Of a stretch of DNA of 64,000 bases, positions 35,501 through 48,376 are shown one piece after another. The notes beneath the pieces are model-generated. The model did no database searches. It worked only from the letters and a program-made list of their open reading frames with translations, and was not told where the DNA came from. Position 1 is the stretch's first letter. The number at the start of each line of letters is the position of its first letter. The stretch lies in contig CANTUR010000793.1 in assembly GCA_947683625.1 (NCBI GenBank), positions 2,480,001 through 2,544,000 on the forward strand, in the 5' to 3' direction. Source of the stretch: Mallotus nudiflorus. Taxonomy: Eukaryota > Streptophyta > Magnoliopsida > Malpighiales > Euphorbiaceae. Both the position numbers and the translations under genes were made by a program.

Positions 35501-38224
35501 AATTAAATTTGTTCTCATGTTTCTATTACTATATCCTCTTGAGTTAATAATCAATGAATGTATTTTAGTCCACATTGTTTTGTTTAATATTTGCAGGCCG
35601 CTCTAAATGTTTGCTTAAGAGTAGTTTATTTTACCCGACACATGATTGAACATTGAATCTTGTTAAACTTAATGTTTATTTTGCTATTTTATGTGGCAAA
35701 TATAGGATCTATTGGCTTTACATCTTGCATAGCTATAGCCTAAAATCATATGGATTAGGGAGAGAATCCATACAAAAACTAGCTTGGGCCTAATGTTTAG
35801 TTGCGTTTGGCTGTATATGGCAACTAGAGTATGTCTCTAACACATTAGAAGATGGAATTTTCATTGTCATTTACAAGAATGCAATTAATTTAGAAGTTAT
35901 AGTGAAAAGGAATTGTGTGGAAACTAGTCATGATATGCCTACATGTTGAGCTTGCATTTTGCTTCCAATCTAAGCACCACCTTTTCTATTGTGTAGAAAG
36001 TACTGGTCCTCTACATTTGGTTGAGAAGAATGTAAAAAATATGATACCTTCTAATGAAATCAAAGGCATTTCATTGCCCTGATTTCCACATTATGCATGA
36101 AATAAGCTAATGTAGGGCCTGAAGAATTCTCTCTTCTCTATCAATTGCTAATTTTTTTTCTTTGATCTTTTTATGTTTAATTTTCATGAAAATGGATAGG
36201 CAACACTTTGAGGAAGAGATAAAGAATAAATCATACAAGAAGGAAAATGAAGTAGACCAGTCGATACTAAATGGGGTTTGAATTGATTTACTTCTCTTTA
36301 ACTTTGATTACCACTTCCATTCACAACTTGTTATCTGTGTTACTTGTTAACTGATTGATATAAGATTCAATCTGATAAAGATTCACAAGAGGGATCAGCC
36401 TTGAAAACAGCTAAGGCTGGTGGCGAGATAAAAGCAAGATTGTGTCCAAATGGATGGATTTGAGCATTTAAGTGATATATAACCTATTTCCTATTTGGAC
36501 AAGGATGTAGTATGATACGATGTGCTTTAATCACTTGCGTATTTGGAAAGAACATGCATATATCGATTACTATTTCCTACTGTGTGTGTGTATATATATA
36601 TACATATATAATTTCAGGTTGGTGTGATCATTGGCAGATTAGAAAAGATAGGTTTCTCCCTAAAAAATAAGCTTAGATTTTTGTTTTCGTTTTTATCTTT
36701 AGATTTTTTATTAACTTTCTAATTTCACATATATTCATTGATGTTGCTCTTTTCAATAAATCAATGTTGATTTAATCTCTTATTTTGTTGTGTTGGATGA
36801 ACTTGAATTTTGAATGTATATTGAAAAAAAATTAAAAATTATTGTTCATCTTATTTGAGTTTAGGTTTGAAGCTAATCACTGCTGAGTGCTTTTTCACCA
36901 AGAAGCACCATGTAGATCTCTATTTCGAAGCCTTTCTTTAGTGGACTTGTTGACTACATCTTTTCTGACCTAGTTATTATAATGGTTTGGCAGGGTAAGT
37001 GTCCTAGTTCAATCTACTCTTGGAACTATTCATGGTGATTTTGCAATTGACATTAGAATGTCAGTTCTTTGACTTCCTATAGATGCAGACCAAAAAGGTT
37101 TAAATTTTAAAATTATTTCTTTTTGAGTTTGAATCTGTAAGAAGATGATTGTTATAGCTTTTCCTCAATTGAATCTAGACATCTTTAAGTTTGTCTCCTT
37201 ATACTTTTTAGAACTATCTCTATGTTCTTGAAGGTGGCAATTACTTTTACTTTATAGGAATGTTATCCATGGGAGTTAGTCAATTGAGAGTGCTCAAAAA
37301 GATTTCCAAATGGCTATTTAAGACTTTAAATTATTTGAAGTGTGTTATAGTCTTAATTGGACTTGTGCATGTGATCAAAATGACTGGTGTAAGTGACTAG
37401 AGATATTGGCACATCTTATATAAAAATTTGCATGCCATGAATATTCTTACAATGTCATTCTTTTTTTTCTAGGATCATTGCTAAAAGAAAAAAATTTAAC
37501 TTTGTCATTTAAAATCTCTTATATTTGTCTCAACTTTTGTTTTTCCATTTTTATAGGTATCCAGGTCTTACAAAGGTGCTCTGTATGACTTTTTTGACAC
37601 TAGCATTTATTACAAATAATTAAAGATGTTAGATTGTTTTTTCCCCCTTGACAAATGATTATGGTGTTTGATTGGTCATATTGTTTTTTGTTTTTCAATA
37701 TAAATGTTTTAAATGTTAGATTGAAAATATTAATGTAATACAATTATTTTAGCATAAATAAAATTGTTATTATGTATATTCTTTAAGTGTGTCGTTTATT
37801 AATGTATGATTTTATTGTAAACTAATTTCATAAATAATATGTTAACTAAAAGTAAAAAAAATAAATAAAAAAATAAAAACCAAAAAGTTTGTAGTGACCA
37901 TAGTATTTGCAATCAAAAGTTTGGTCATTAATAAGTTAATTTCTAGTATTAAACATGGTTGGATTAAATTTTGCAACGGTATTTTTAGTCACAAAAAAGA
38001 CACTTAATGGTCATAAAAAATACTTATTACGACTATAGTACATCCTTTCGCTAAAAGGTTTTTGCGGCCTCTTACTTTTTCCAATCGCAAAATGCTTTTT
38101 GCAGCAAAGCCAATTGTGACCACACACAACCTGCATTTTTTAGTTGCAAATTTTCTCTAGTGACCACTTTTTATACTTTAGCGACTAGATTTTCCCTTCG
38201 CTAATGAGCATTTTTCCTATAGTG
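32527..38224. mobile_element. CACTA (En/Spm)-type DNA transposon, about 5.7 kb, one end clear
   Basis: The right terminus, read inward on the minus strand, is CACTATAGGAAAAATG followed by TAGCGA-rich subterminal repeats (TTCGCTAA, TTTAGCGACT and variants across 37980-38224), the signature of plant CACTA ends. TGA stands on both sides (32524-32526 and 38225-38227), the 3-bp duplication expected for CACTA. Removing the insertion restores the copia frame (GGTGATGCTACT). The left terminus CCATAATTTTTAAAG is a poor match and is followed by five GCTTTTG units, so it has decayed. No TNP2-type transposase is recognisable. 36197-36283 and 36365-36460 contain short open stretches of unknown origin. Confidence 0.72.
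32548..32586. repeat. GCTTTTG heptamer tandem repeat
   Basis: Five near-perfect consecutive units of TTTTGGC at the left end of the CACTA-type insertion, ending in GGCTTAGG. Confidence 0.95.
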
Positions 38225-38581
38225 TGATGCTACTTTCCTTGAAAATAATTTCCCTACGAGAGATTATGCTGATAAAGATCATTATTTATTTAAGATGGAT
38301 GATGATAATAAGATTGGTACAAGTCAACAAATGGTTACACAAAATGTGATGCCTAGTATTATTTTTTACAGTGGGAGCATGCAAGATGCACTTCAACTAT
38401 CTCAATTGAATGAGAGAGATGAGATTAAAACTAATCCAAATTCAATTGGTGAAAGTAGTGATTCCTAATTACACTAGAGTACACATTTTAAAACTTCTAA
38501 AAGACATTTTGAAATTGAGAATGAAGTCTATATTGTTACTCTTGACAATGATGAGGAATTTAAAACTATTAAACAAGCACT
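38225..38581 (+). pseudogene. Copia linker between integrase and RT
   Basis: DATFLENNFPTRDYADKDHYLFKMDDDNK is recognisable, followed by a low-conservation linker and FKTIKQAL at 38560-38581. It is interrupted by a copia solo LTR and resumes as ECHVKEKW at 40123. Confidence 0.88.
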
Positions 38582-38979
38582 TGTTGGGAATTTGTGATGC
38601 AAAACGCAATGGAAATTAAAACTTTAATCATGAAATCCCTTTATTAGGATCCATGTAATTCAAATAAATTGATTAAGAGAGAGATTTTCAAAACTCACCA
38701 AGATGATTTCAAGGCAAGAATGTTGGAAGGATGGGAAGGGTTCACACTAGTGACACCTTACCTTGAACTTTTTATATCCCTTTATCGGAATAAGGCACCA
38801 CCAATAAAGCCACACCCTCTATTAGTATCCATACATATATGATGTCCAAAATAGCATTGGTGTGCTAGCATCTTTTTCTAAGACTTTTCGTATTTTGTTT
38901 ATCTCTTTATGTGTATGTTTCATTTCATAAAAGAAGTAAAAGAAGAAGGAGGAGAATAATAATTTAGAAAACCCTAAAG

Positions 38980-39033
<54 letters not shown>

Positions 39034-40117
39034 CTCCCATCTAGGGTTTTTCAAAACACTTACTTACCAAAACAATTTTGGTAAGATTAAACTTCCTTTT
39101 TCTATTATTGATTATATAACACTTACCTTAAATAAACAAGGAAATATATATATATAGTTGGGTTAATTAACTTGAGTCTACTTTGGACATATTATAAGTG
39201 TGCAATCATGTTGGTCCACACAACATTGGCAATGGGCCTAAAATTTTCATTTTAGCCCACAAGTCATAAGTGGCCTCTAGCAAGACATTATGACTACCCA
39301 AGTTGTATGAAGGCCTATAATACAACATAACCTAATACACATTGTGTATTATAGTCCTTTTGTTTGACGATATCTTAATTGAACATAAAGTACGGTTCAT
39401 ATCATCCTTTTATTATTCAATCATATTAATTCTTGATCTCAAGTAGATTGATGTTAATAACCCTTTATTAAATCATTCTAGTATGGTCATGCATTATTTC
39501 TTAGTCTAACTTTATTGAGGGGCCCATAAATATCTTCTCATTATAGATGAGGGACAAATTCCATCTTAATCATTCATATTCTTCACATAACTCATTATAT
39601 ATCTAATCACAACCCGTTTTACCATCTGATTAAAGATGATGTAAGAATGTGTCAAAATAAAAAACTTATTATGCAAAAAACCATGGTGATTTCAGGTCAA
39701 ATAATTGAAATAATACTACTGTGATAAGAATCACTTATGATAATTATCCATGTATTATTCGCATAGTGGGTCACTCTATTACATTATTTCTCTAAATATG
39801 TACCTATAAGTTTGACTTAATAGCTCATATACATTATCAACAAAATATAATCATCAATCAAGCTCACACTAGTCTTTTTTTATTATTGTTCCTATAACAA
39901 TGATCGATTAGGGATATTTTATAATAGAATTCAAGTGTCACTTATTAGTTTTACGATTAAGTCACATACTTGATAACCTTAGGTAGAATTAACTAAGTCA
40001 TGGAACATTATTAGAATTAGCTATTAATAATGAAAATGTCTCTTTATTAAGAAAATAGAAATATGTCAAAGGCATAGTATGGTCATTACATAATTGGCCC
40101 AAGGCATATCACTAACA
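38582..40117 (+). mobile_element. Copia-type solo LTR, 1536 bp
   Basis: Starts TGTTGGGAATTTGTGATG and ends GCATATCACTAACA. Flanks are GCACT (38577-38581) and ACACT (40118-40122), four of five bases. Removing it with one flank restores the host copia frame (KQALECHVKEKW). No coding content. Includes (AT)n at 38982-39030. The end style is that of many plant copia LTRs; exact family unknown. Confidence 0.85.
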
Positions 40118-41641
40118 ACACTTGAGTGTCATGTCAAGGAAAAATGGAAAGTTACATTGAAAGAGGAAATGGAATTTATGAAAATGAATTAAGTTTTGAA
40201 CTTAATTAATTTACCATAAAGTCATAAAGCCATTAGAAATAAGTGGATTCTCACAATTAAATATAAGGCAGATGGTTCCATTTATAGGTATAAATCTTAA
40301 TTTGTGGCGAAAGGTTATACTCAACAAAAGGGTATAAGTAATGAGAAAACATTTTCACCTATTGTCAACTTTACCTTTTTATTTGCCTCATTATGGCTAT
40401 TGTGACTCATATTGACTTAGAATTAAATCAAATGGATGTGAAAATGGCTTTTTTTAATGGAAAAATGGATAAAAAATCTATATAGAATAGCCTATAGGTT
40501 TTATCATTAAAGGTCAGAGTGCAAAGTGTGCAAACTTTACATATCCATTTATGGTTTTAAATAGTCATCCACTTAGTGGTGCCTTAGATTTCATAAGGCA
40601 ATTATAACTTATGATTTCAAAATGATTGATGAGGACCATTTTTTTATTTTAAAAGATCTGATGATAACTTTACAATTTTATCTCTTTATGTCCACGATAT
40701 CTTAATAATTAGGAATGATAAGGATTGTGTAATGGATATAGAAAAATTCAGATATGGGTGAAGTTGACTATATATTAGGAGTTAAACTTAAAAGAGATCA
40801 TTTAAAGAAACTTTTGGTTTTTTCATAAAAGAATTATATCCAAAAGATTCTAGAATGCTTTAATATAAGCAATTGTAAACTCATGGATACTCATGTGTCA
40901 ACATGTGAGGCTTCAAGTCTTAAAATGTGTCATAATAATTGAAAATAATGAAGAGAAATGGTCATTATACCACATTCTAATGTTGTGAAGAGTCTAATGT
41001 ATTTTATATTGTGTACTCATTAAGATATTTATTTTACTATTAGATTAATTAGTTAATTAGTTAATATTAACCAAATCTTGGACAAGAGCATTGGAAAGTT
41101 ATTAAAAGGATTCTGAAGTATCTAAAAGGCAATATGAATTATTGCTTATGTTATTTCATACTTGTGTTTGATTGGATATTAAAATGTTGATTAGGGAGGA
41201 GACCTTGATCAACACAAATCTATCTCTGGCTATGTCTTCTTAATAAATAAAAGTGCCATCTCATGGACTAGTATGAAACGAACACGTATAGACTTGTCAA
41301 CTATAGAGGCAAAATTTATTACATGTTCTGCTACAGTGTAGGAGACTATTTGATGAAAAAGATTCTTTATGAATTTGGGAATTTAAAATGGTTACGAGGG
41401 AGCCATTACTATTCATTGTGATAATCAAGCAACAACTACTTTCATAAAAGATCCTAAATATCATAGTAAAACCAAGCACAAAGACAAAAAGTACAATAAT
41501 ATTAGAGACAGTAGTATTAAATGAGAAGTGGTTGTACAATATATATCTATGCATATAATGGTGGTTAATTCCTTAACTAAGCCAATTTCAAGAGATGTAT
41601 TTCTTATACATGTAAATTATCTTGGATTATGTAGAATATAG
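40118..41641 (+). pseudogene. Copia RT and RNase H, degenerate
   Basis: RT begins ECHVKEKWKVTLKEEMEFM, then NKWILTIKYKADGSIYRYKS and FVAKGYTQQKGI. The catalytic box near 40684-40715 reads LSLYVHDILI, so the expected YVDD is YVHD, a lost aspartate. VDYILGVKLKRDHLKKLL and YIQKILECFNI follow. RNase H has SISGYVFLINKSAISWTS, STIEAKFITCSA and IHCDNQATTTFIKDPKYH, ending SLTKPISRDVFL and a TAG at 41639. Many stops and one or more shifts. Confidence 0.93.
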
Positions 41642-42093
41642 AATTTTTTTTTAGCTTATGTATTGAATTATTTAAATAAATGCAATAATTGAAATGCCTA
41701 TTTAATTATATTTTACCTTATACAAATTGCACATACACTGTTAAATACTTAATAAAGAGAAGTCATATAGGCTTTAAGTTGGCTTACTCACATAAGCAAC
41801 TGCCTCTAGCGTTGAAATAGCAAGTGGAGATAAGACTAAATATTAGGATTATTGCCTCAAAAGAATGTAGAACTAATTTGGATATACAACCAATTTAGAT
41901 TGCCCCATTGAAATGACTTGTGTAAGCCAAATGCAATTTCTTTGTCATTAATTGCCATTGAAGGTACTTGGAGAATTCGAGTTAGGCACAAATGAGTGAC
42001 TGAACTTAGATATGTACTATGTTTTTAATTGACATCAAATTAAAATATAAACATTGTAGTGCATGATTTATACTATGTGTGCTTGTTCGATTG

Positions 42094-42110
42094 AAAAGGT
42101 AGTGGGAGAA
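42094..42110 (+). other. Copia polypurine tract
   Basis: AAAAGGTAGTGGGAGAA is directly followed by TGATCC at 42111, the proposed 3' LTR start. Confidence 0.6.
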
Positions 42111-43330
42111 TGATCCATACTTCTCCATTATGTGAGACTTTGAGGATAATCTTAAATCCTCACATTAGTACCCTTATACTTTTTGTTATTGTTTGTAATT
42201 AATACATGGCATTTTGCTATCTTAGCACACTACTTATGATCATGAATGATTTGATCTGTAGACCATGTCTAGAAAAACTATTATGTATAAATTATAAATT
42301 CCAAGTAGATAAAGAAGAATTTTCCTGGTGTGTGCATTGGTTGACCAATCTTGTCACTTGAGAGAAGTACAAATTGATTATGGATACACAAAATAAAAAT
42401 ATCTTAAATATGCTCTTTAAGGGATTAGAGATGTTAATATAATATGAAAGGGACATATCTAAGGTATTGTGAGTATAGCTTATTGTCTAATATCAATTTT
42501 ATTCAGGATTAAACTTCTATGTTATTCCTAGCACATGCATAGTAATAAACTTTCAAATGTTGGCTTTACTGGCTAAGTTGTATGACCCTTTTACTTGTAT
42601 GAAAGTATTATTTGTCTACTGATCAAAGAAAATCTTGCAATGGGTCATACCTGTTATGTGTGAGTGAGAAATGTTGGATTTTGGATTTGGAACAGCCAAA
42701 AGGGCATATGCCTCTTGCAATTATTCCTGAAAAATCTAAATAAAAGTGTATTAAAAAAACAAAAGGATACGAAGAAGAATAAAAATAGTAAATTTGATTG
42801 TGAATCAAAATATTTTTCCATTGTGATTAACACTTGATCTAATGCATTAATTATTTTAATTCAATTGTTACACGCAAAATGATATTTATTTTATTATTTT
42901 GTCTTAAATTATTATTTAGAAAATAATTTAAGTAGTTTAAATTTTTATATTTATTTAATTAAAGTAACATTAAATAGTAATTTTTAGATTAATTACTAAA
43001 TTAAAATTTTATATAACTATAAAATCATAAGATTTTAAAATATTAATTAAATTGTAAGCTATCAAGTGATTTATTCAAAAGTTTAAGAACCCAAATACAA
43101 TTTTTGTTTTTTTAAAAAACATTCTCTACTAACTAAATTTTTTTAGTAGAGAATTTATTTTTAGTAGAGAATTTTCTAAATAATAATTTAACTAAAAATA
43201 ATAAAATGTAACAATTGAATTAAAATAATAATTAACAGTATATATATTTATATACACACATCAATTTGCCAAAAAATTAATAGATTATGATTAAATTGTA
43301 AAAAATGTCAACAATAGTGCATTGTTTTGC
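42111..43330 (+). repeat. Copia 3' LTR, interrupted by a MITE-like element
   Basis: Begins at 42111 after the purine tract. 42670-42846 matches both 5' LTR copies up to TTGATCTAATGCA. After the MITE-like element (42847-43235), GTATATATATTTATATACACACATC corresponds loosely to the (CA)n part of the copy at 25310-25355. The right end is not fixed; about 43330. Confidence 0.6.
42847..43235. mobile_element. MITE-like element, 389 bp, about 80-bp inverted repeats
   Basis: Left TTAATTATTTTAATTCAATTGTTAC..AAATTATTATTTAGAAAAT matches the reverse complement of the right end, TTAATTATTATTTTAATTCAATTGTTAC..AAATTATTATTTAGAAAAT. The centre has two nested hairpin parts with TAGTAGAGAA. No coding capacity. 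It explains why the copia LTR is broken after TAATGCA. Confidence 0.8.
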
Positions 43331-44519
43331 AAATAATTAAAATGATGCAATTTTATGTGGTGTTTATATGAATCAACTCAAATTTTTCATGTGGTCATGT
43401 TAGCAAATTTTCACCGGTTTTTTTCCTCAACATTTTTTTCTATTATCTTTATTTCTTCTCAACATTTTTGTTTTACTCAATATTTTTTTTCTACCATCTT
43501 CTTTTTTTCTCAACATTTTCTTTTGCTTAGAATTTTTTTCTATTTTTAAGGTACTATCTTCATTTTTATATCAACATTTTCTTTATTTATGGTTCAACAT
43601 TTTTTTTCTAATTTTAAGGTACTATCTTCATATGTTTTTTTCTCATTGTTTTCTTTTTTTTTTCTCTTGACATTTTTTTCTCTTTGGACCTTTTTTTTTC
43701 AAATGAATGATTATAAACTAAACATCTTCAATTGTTGTGAAGAAACAATAAATATTTTCTACTGTTGTAACAAAAAGCAATTAATAAACCGAAATGACAA
43801 AAAAAAAAGCAATAACATTGAAAAACAAAAAGTAATAAAAAGCAAGAACATTGAAAAAAAGAAACAAAAGAGAAATAAAAAGCAACAAAAAAATAACAAA
43901 AAAATGAAAAAACAACAAAAATGAAAAAAAAAATAAAAACAAAAAGCAATGGTCGAAAAGCAACAAAAAGAAACAATAAAAAAAACAACAATAAACAACA
44001 ATAGAGAAAACAATAAACAACAATAACAACAAATGAAAGACAATACACAACAACAACAACAAACACATATAATCAACAACAACACAAAAAAAAAAAAAAA
44101 ACTTTGAGTTCATCTCTTTTTTCTGAAATAGGTTTGTATTGACCATAGGTTTCTTACTTTCTCCGTATCTTCACTTTGCCTCTCTTTTCTACTCATGATT
44201 TATCCTATATATTTTTTTCTCCTCTTTATATTATAAACAAAAAATGTGTCTTCTTTGTGTTAGAATTTGAGAGAAGCAAAAAAAAAAAAAAAACTTGAAG
44301 AGGGGAGAGTTTCAATTATTATTTCTCCTCGTTACGAAGTGGCTCTTAAACTAAAAAAAAAGGGCCAAAAATGAAAAAAGAAAAGAAAGGCGAACAATGG
44401 TGAAATACTAAGATGAAAACACATGATGTCATTTTTGAAAGACAAAAAAAGGCATGCCAAAAAAGAAAAGAAGAGGTCATAATAGGTCAATTAGTGATGT
44501 TGCCTCAATGTTTAAATTA
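43236..44519. other. Low-complexity tract: T-rich then A-rich, no gene
   Basis: 43400-43705 is pyrimidine-rich on the plus strand with repeated CTCAACATTTT and TTTTTCTAT phrases. 43795-44100 is purine/A-rich with AACAACAAT and AAAAAGCAA units. Long open frames here (for example phenylalanine-rich on the minus strand) are a result of composition. No promoter or gene is supported. Confidence 0.6.
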
Positions 44520-44680
44520 CAATGTTAGTGATAGAGTAGTTAAGTAGTAATTCCTTTGTCAAGGGCATTCTGGGGTACAACGTTCGATTCCTAACATCGT
44601 TGACATAAGGTAAAGATTATCTCATATTGTGTAGTTCATTGAAACTTAAGATATGACCTTCATATTAACTAAAAAAAAAA
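44520..44680 (+). mobile_element. Probable tRNA-derived SINE
   Basis: Internal polymerase III promoter look-alikes at normal spacing: an A-box-like TAGTGATAGAGTAGTTAAG (44525-44543) and a B box GTTCGATTCC (44582-44591). About 80 bases of unrelated body follow and then an A10 tail (44671-44680). This is the layout of plant SINEs. The 5' end and target duplication could not be fixed. It is not a tRNA gene: no cloverleaf or acceptor stem can be formed. Confidence 0.6.
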
Positions 44681-45674
44681 TATTCATAAAAGATTTTTTT
44701 AGAAAAACATGCAATTAATATAAATTCTTTTTTTATTTAAAGTTTTCTTAATAATAAAATAATTTTCTAAAGTTAAAATTATTGGTTCATATTCTAGAAT
44801 TTAAATTAGAATTGGAATGAGAACAAAAAGAAATAAAAAAAATGGATTGAAAATTTTAAGAAAATGTTCGGTTAATTATGGAATGAAAATGACAATTAAT
44901 ATCATTTATCAATTAAAATATTTGTATAATCATTTTTATATATTAAAAATTATTATTATTATTATTACAAAATTATATTTATTTATTTACTAAATTATTA
45001 CTGTTATTATAATTTTGAAAAAATTATTATAAAAATTATTTATTTTTAATAAATATTATTTTATTTAAACATTGTAATTAATTATTTTTATAAATTATTA
45101 TGTTTTACTTGTAAATTTTAAATAATATTTTTCAATACTTAACTATTCGACCAATTTATAGTTGATTTAACTTAATTCCTAAGGGAAAGAAAATTCATTT
45201 TGTAATAGTACAAAAGGATATAAGTGATTTCTATTAATAAGGGATCACATTCCCATTTTTATATAAATTTTAACAAATCAAATATTAGACACTGGAATAG
45301 ATCTATTCGCGTTATGATTTCCACCATTTTTTTTTTCAATAATCAAATGGAATCTCACTTCATTTAAATTGCATTTCATTAGAATATTCATTAAACGAAG
45401 TACATGAAAATAATAGAAATTCATTTTTATTTGAAATTTACTAAACAATAAAATAGTTTTATTAAAATTAGAGATTAAAATAACATTAATCCTTTATTTG
45501 GTGTAATTCCACTAATAAATTCATTTTTTTTAATAAATTAAAAATATAATTTGTTTGAAAATAAGTTCTTGTTAATGAGATGTGTTTGATTTAAATGAAT
45601 ATTTTATGAAATGAATTCATGTGAAAATCCTAAAAAAATTAGAATTTGATTTTTAACATTTAGTAATAAACAAT
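44681..45674. other. Gene-free AT-rich interval
   Basis: Very AT-rich, with no coding region, terminal repeats or RNA gene recognised. It ends at the left edge of the minus-strand Tekay-type element. Confidence 0.5.
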
Positions 45675-48138
45675 TGTCATGACTCGAATCCTATGGTCAC
45701 GTGACCGGTACTAGGAAATGGAAAAACATGAAGCTTTCGAAATCCATAGTAAGCCTAAAAGATTTATTACAATAAAAGTAACCATTTAAAATCCTAAGAA
45801 AATTTTGGCTGAGTTTCCTTAGTATCGAGAACAAACCTAAAACCTGTGAAATGCAAATAGTACTCCCAATAACATATACCAATCACCACTACTCCAATAT
45901 CATCAAAATCACCAACATCTTAACTCAAGTATTCAAAAGTACGCATTACAATGTAATACAAAAATTAATGCAAATACAACAACAACAATTCTTCTAAACC
46001 ATCATAATGTCTAGATTAACTACATTCATTCCATAAATATTAATAACATTACAATAACCTACATACAGCAGTAGGTGAAGAATGTGTCTAGCGCAAGGAA
46101 GGAGAACTAACAGTAAACTCCTAAGATCGTGAAAAAATAGTTAAGGTGAGTCAGACCTCACTGAGTAAGCTAATATAAAGAAATGCATTATATTTCAAAA
46201 ACCTCCATTGTTAAAAATAATTTATAGAAATATAATATCTATACTTTATTTTGAAAACCATTAGTTTACCAAAATCATATTTATAAATCTTAAAAGAATT
46301 TTTATAAAATCTCATAAACACCTTTATAATAAAATAAACTTTATTTAATATTTATTTAAGTGGAAAATCATGGTAGAACACTAAACCACAAATCTAAAAG
46401 CCAATTGGGTCACTTGTTTATCCAAGGACTGCCGGTTCCTAAGAGCTAAGCTTCTAATAAGCTACCAACTGCAATTAATCTCTTACTCCAAATATTTACT
46501 TGCAATTATTGAGAGCACAACATCAACCGAGCTACCAATCCTAGTAAATAATCAATTGAAATATGTTTGAGAGCTATGCATCAACCGAACCTTTCAATAC
46601 CACACGCCCGAGAATTATGCATCAATGAGCTTTTCCATACCGTATGCTCGAGAGCAAGGCATCAACCAAGCTTTTCCATACAAAATTCCACACATGGGCC
46701 CAACTCAAAGATCAATGCTAATGTGCACACAGTCCTGATGACACCCATTAGATAGCTCGTTCTACCAGTATTTTTCAAAAATATCTTTATATAAATAAAT
46801 GTATAATAAGTTCTAAAGAATGACATAATTGAAAAATAATATAAAAATAACAATATTCCCATTTTTCCTCCACAATAATATTCTTACCATAAATCATCAT
46901 ATAAACAATAGTAACAACATTATAACCATAATAATATTCAAAACATAAATAATATCTCAAATTCAATATTTCTTAAATACCAAAATTAACAAACACTTCA
47001 AAATGTTAACTTAAAAGTGGAGCAAGCCATCTTATGTGTCCTCGTTCGCCTAGTCTCCAATGTTCCTGCTCCGATATTCTCTATGATAAATAATATTTAT
47101 TTATTATATATATATGTCCCAAAAACTCTAAAAATTTTACTAAAATTAAGGAATTAATAAAATTGATTTGAGAACACCTTAAATATGATATTTGAGGCTG
47201 AAAAAATTAATTTTGATGAGTTAAGACAATTTAAATGGAAATTGGGAAATTTCTACCAAAACATTTCTGGGATTTTTAACTCAAAATTCATAAGGAATCA
47301 GCTCCAGTCATACAAATTAATCCTTATAATTTATACTATTTAATACAAATAAAATCAAAATTTTTAGGGCTGTTACTATTCTTCACCTGAATCTAGTTGG
47401 AACTTGTCGGATTTCTCATTTGAAATTCATCTTTTACACAAATCTGACATATAAAAATCTTCACAACACTAAGGAGAAGCTAAACACATGTTCAAACACT
47501 TAGATTAATGGTTGAATTAATAAATCAGGTCAAAAATAGGAAGTTACCGATTGAGCTTTGATGAAATACTAAACGAGAACACTCAGACATGTAGTAAGTC
47601 TCTAAAGACTCCTAGCAATGAGAGAAACTTAATCAAAGTGGTTATAGCAGCTGAAAGTCATCGAAAAATGGTGATTCCACGCTAGAAGTGGTCAAATGTT
47701 TGGATGTTAAACTAACTTAAATCATGCCATATGTCATAAAATAAAATTTACTAGGATGTAGAGGAGGTTAAGAAAAATTTATGGTTAAAATTTTATGGCC
47801 AACGAAGGTCATTTGGCTAGTGATCAGAGAGGAAGAAGATGATAGTGCTACAATGTCAACCGGGAGAGTTCAAAGGCTTTTGTGTAATTTTTTGCATATA
47901 TCAAATATAACTAAAGAGATACCACTTTAGTCCACACATTTTAGGAAAAAATTCCATTTGGTCCTTCCACTGTGAAGTCCAGATAATTTCTAGCAGCTAA
48001 ATGAGTTAGTCACTTAAAGACTAAAAAATTACAAGCAACTAACTGAGTTAACACCATACAATGATTCAACAACCACTTAGCAACCTAATAACAATAGTAA
48101 AACATATTTATTTATTCAAATAATTATTGGTTATTATA
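45675..48138 (-). repeat. 3' LTR of the minus-strand Tekay-type element
   Basis: Aligns from TGTCATGACTCGAATCC through GTCAGACCTCACTGA (46151-46165) to the end GGTTATTATA, where the expected ACA has become ATA. Partner of 53762-56103. Confidence 0.92.
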
Positions 48139-48140
48139 TT

Positions 48141-48157
48141 CTTCCCCCTTTAAGAAA
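48141..48157 (-). other. Polypurine tract of the minus-strand Tekay-type element
   Basis: The minus strand reads CTTAAAGGGGGAAG just before the 3' LTR, in the GAGGATGAATTTTCTT context typical of Del/Tekay elements. Confidence 0.85.
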
Positions 48158-48376
48158 ATTCATCCTCAAATTTTTTCATTAATATTAAAACAAATAGGGG
48201 TACCAACTTTGCATATCAGCCTCTGTCTCCCAAGTGCAATCTTCCACTGCATGGTTGCTTCACAGTATCTTCACTATAGGAATTTCTTTGGCATGCAATT
48301 TACAAACTTGACAATCCATAATTTCCATAAGATGCTCTTCATAAGACAAATATACACTAATCTCTTTTGCTTGTGG

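Noticed and set aside
38822..39040. 72-codon frame with an isoleucine-tyrosine repeat
   Set aside because: Translation of the (AT)n microsatellite inside the copia solo LTR.
43728..44146. Phenylalanine/cysteine-rich minus-strand open frames over 100 codons
   Set aside because: Created by low-complexity A/purine-rich DNA; no real protein features.
44520..44600. tRNA gene
   Set aside because: Polymerase III boxes are present but no acceptor stem or anticodon arm can be formed and the sequence ends in oligo-A; a SINE fits better.
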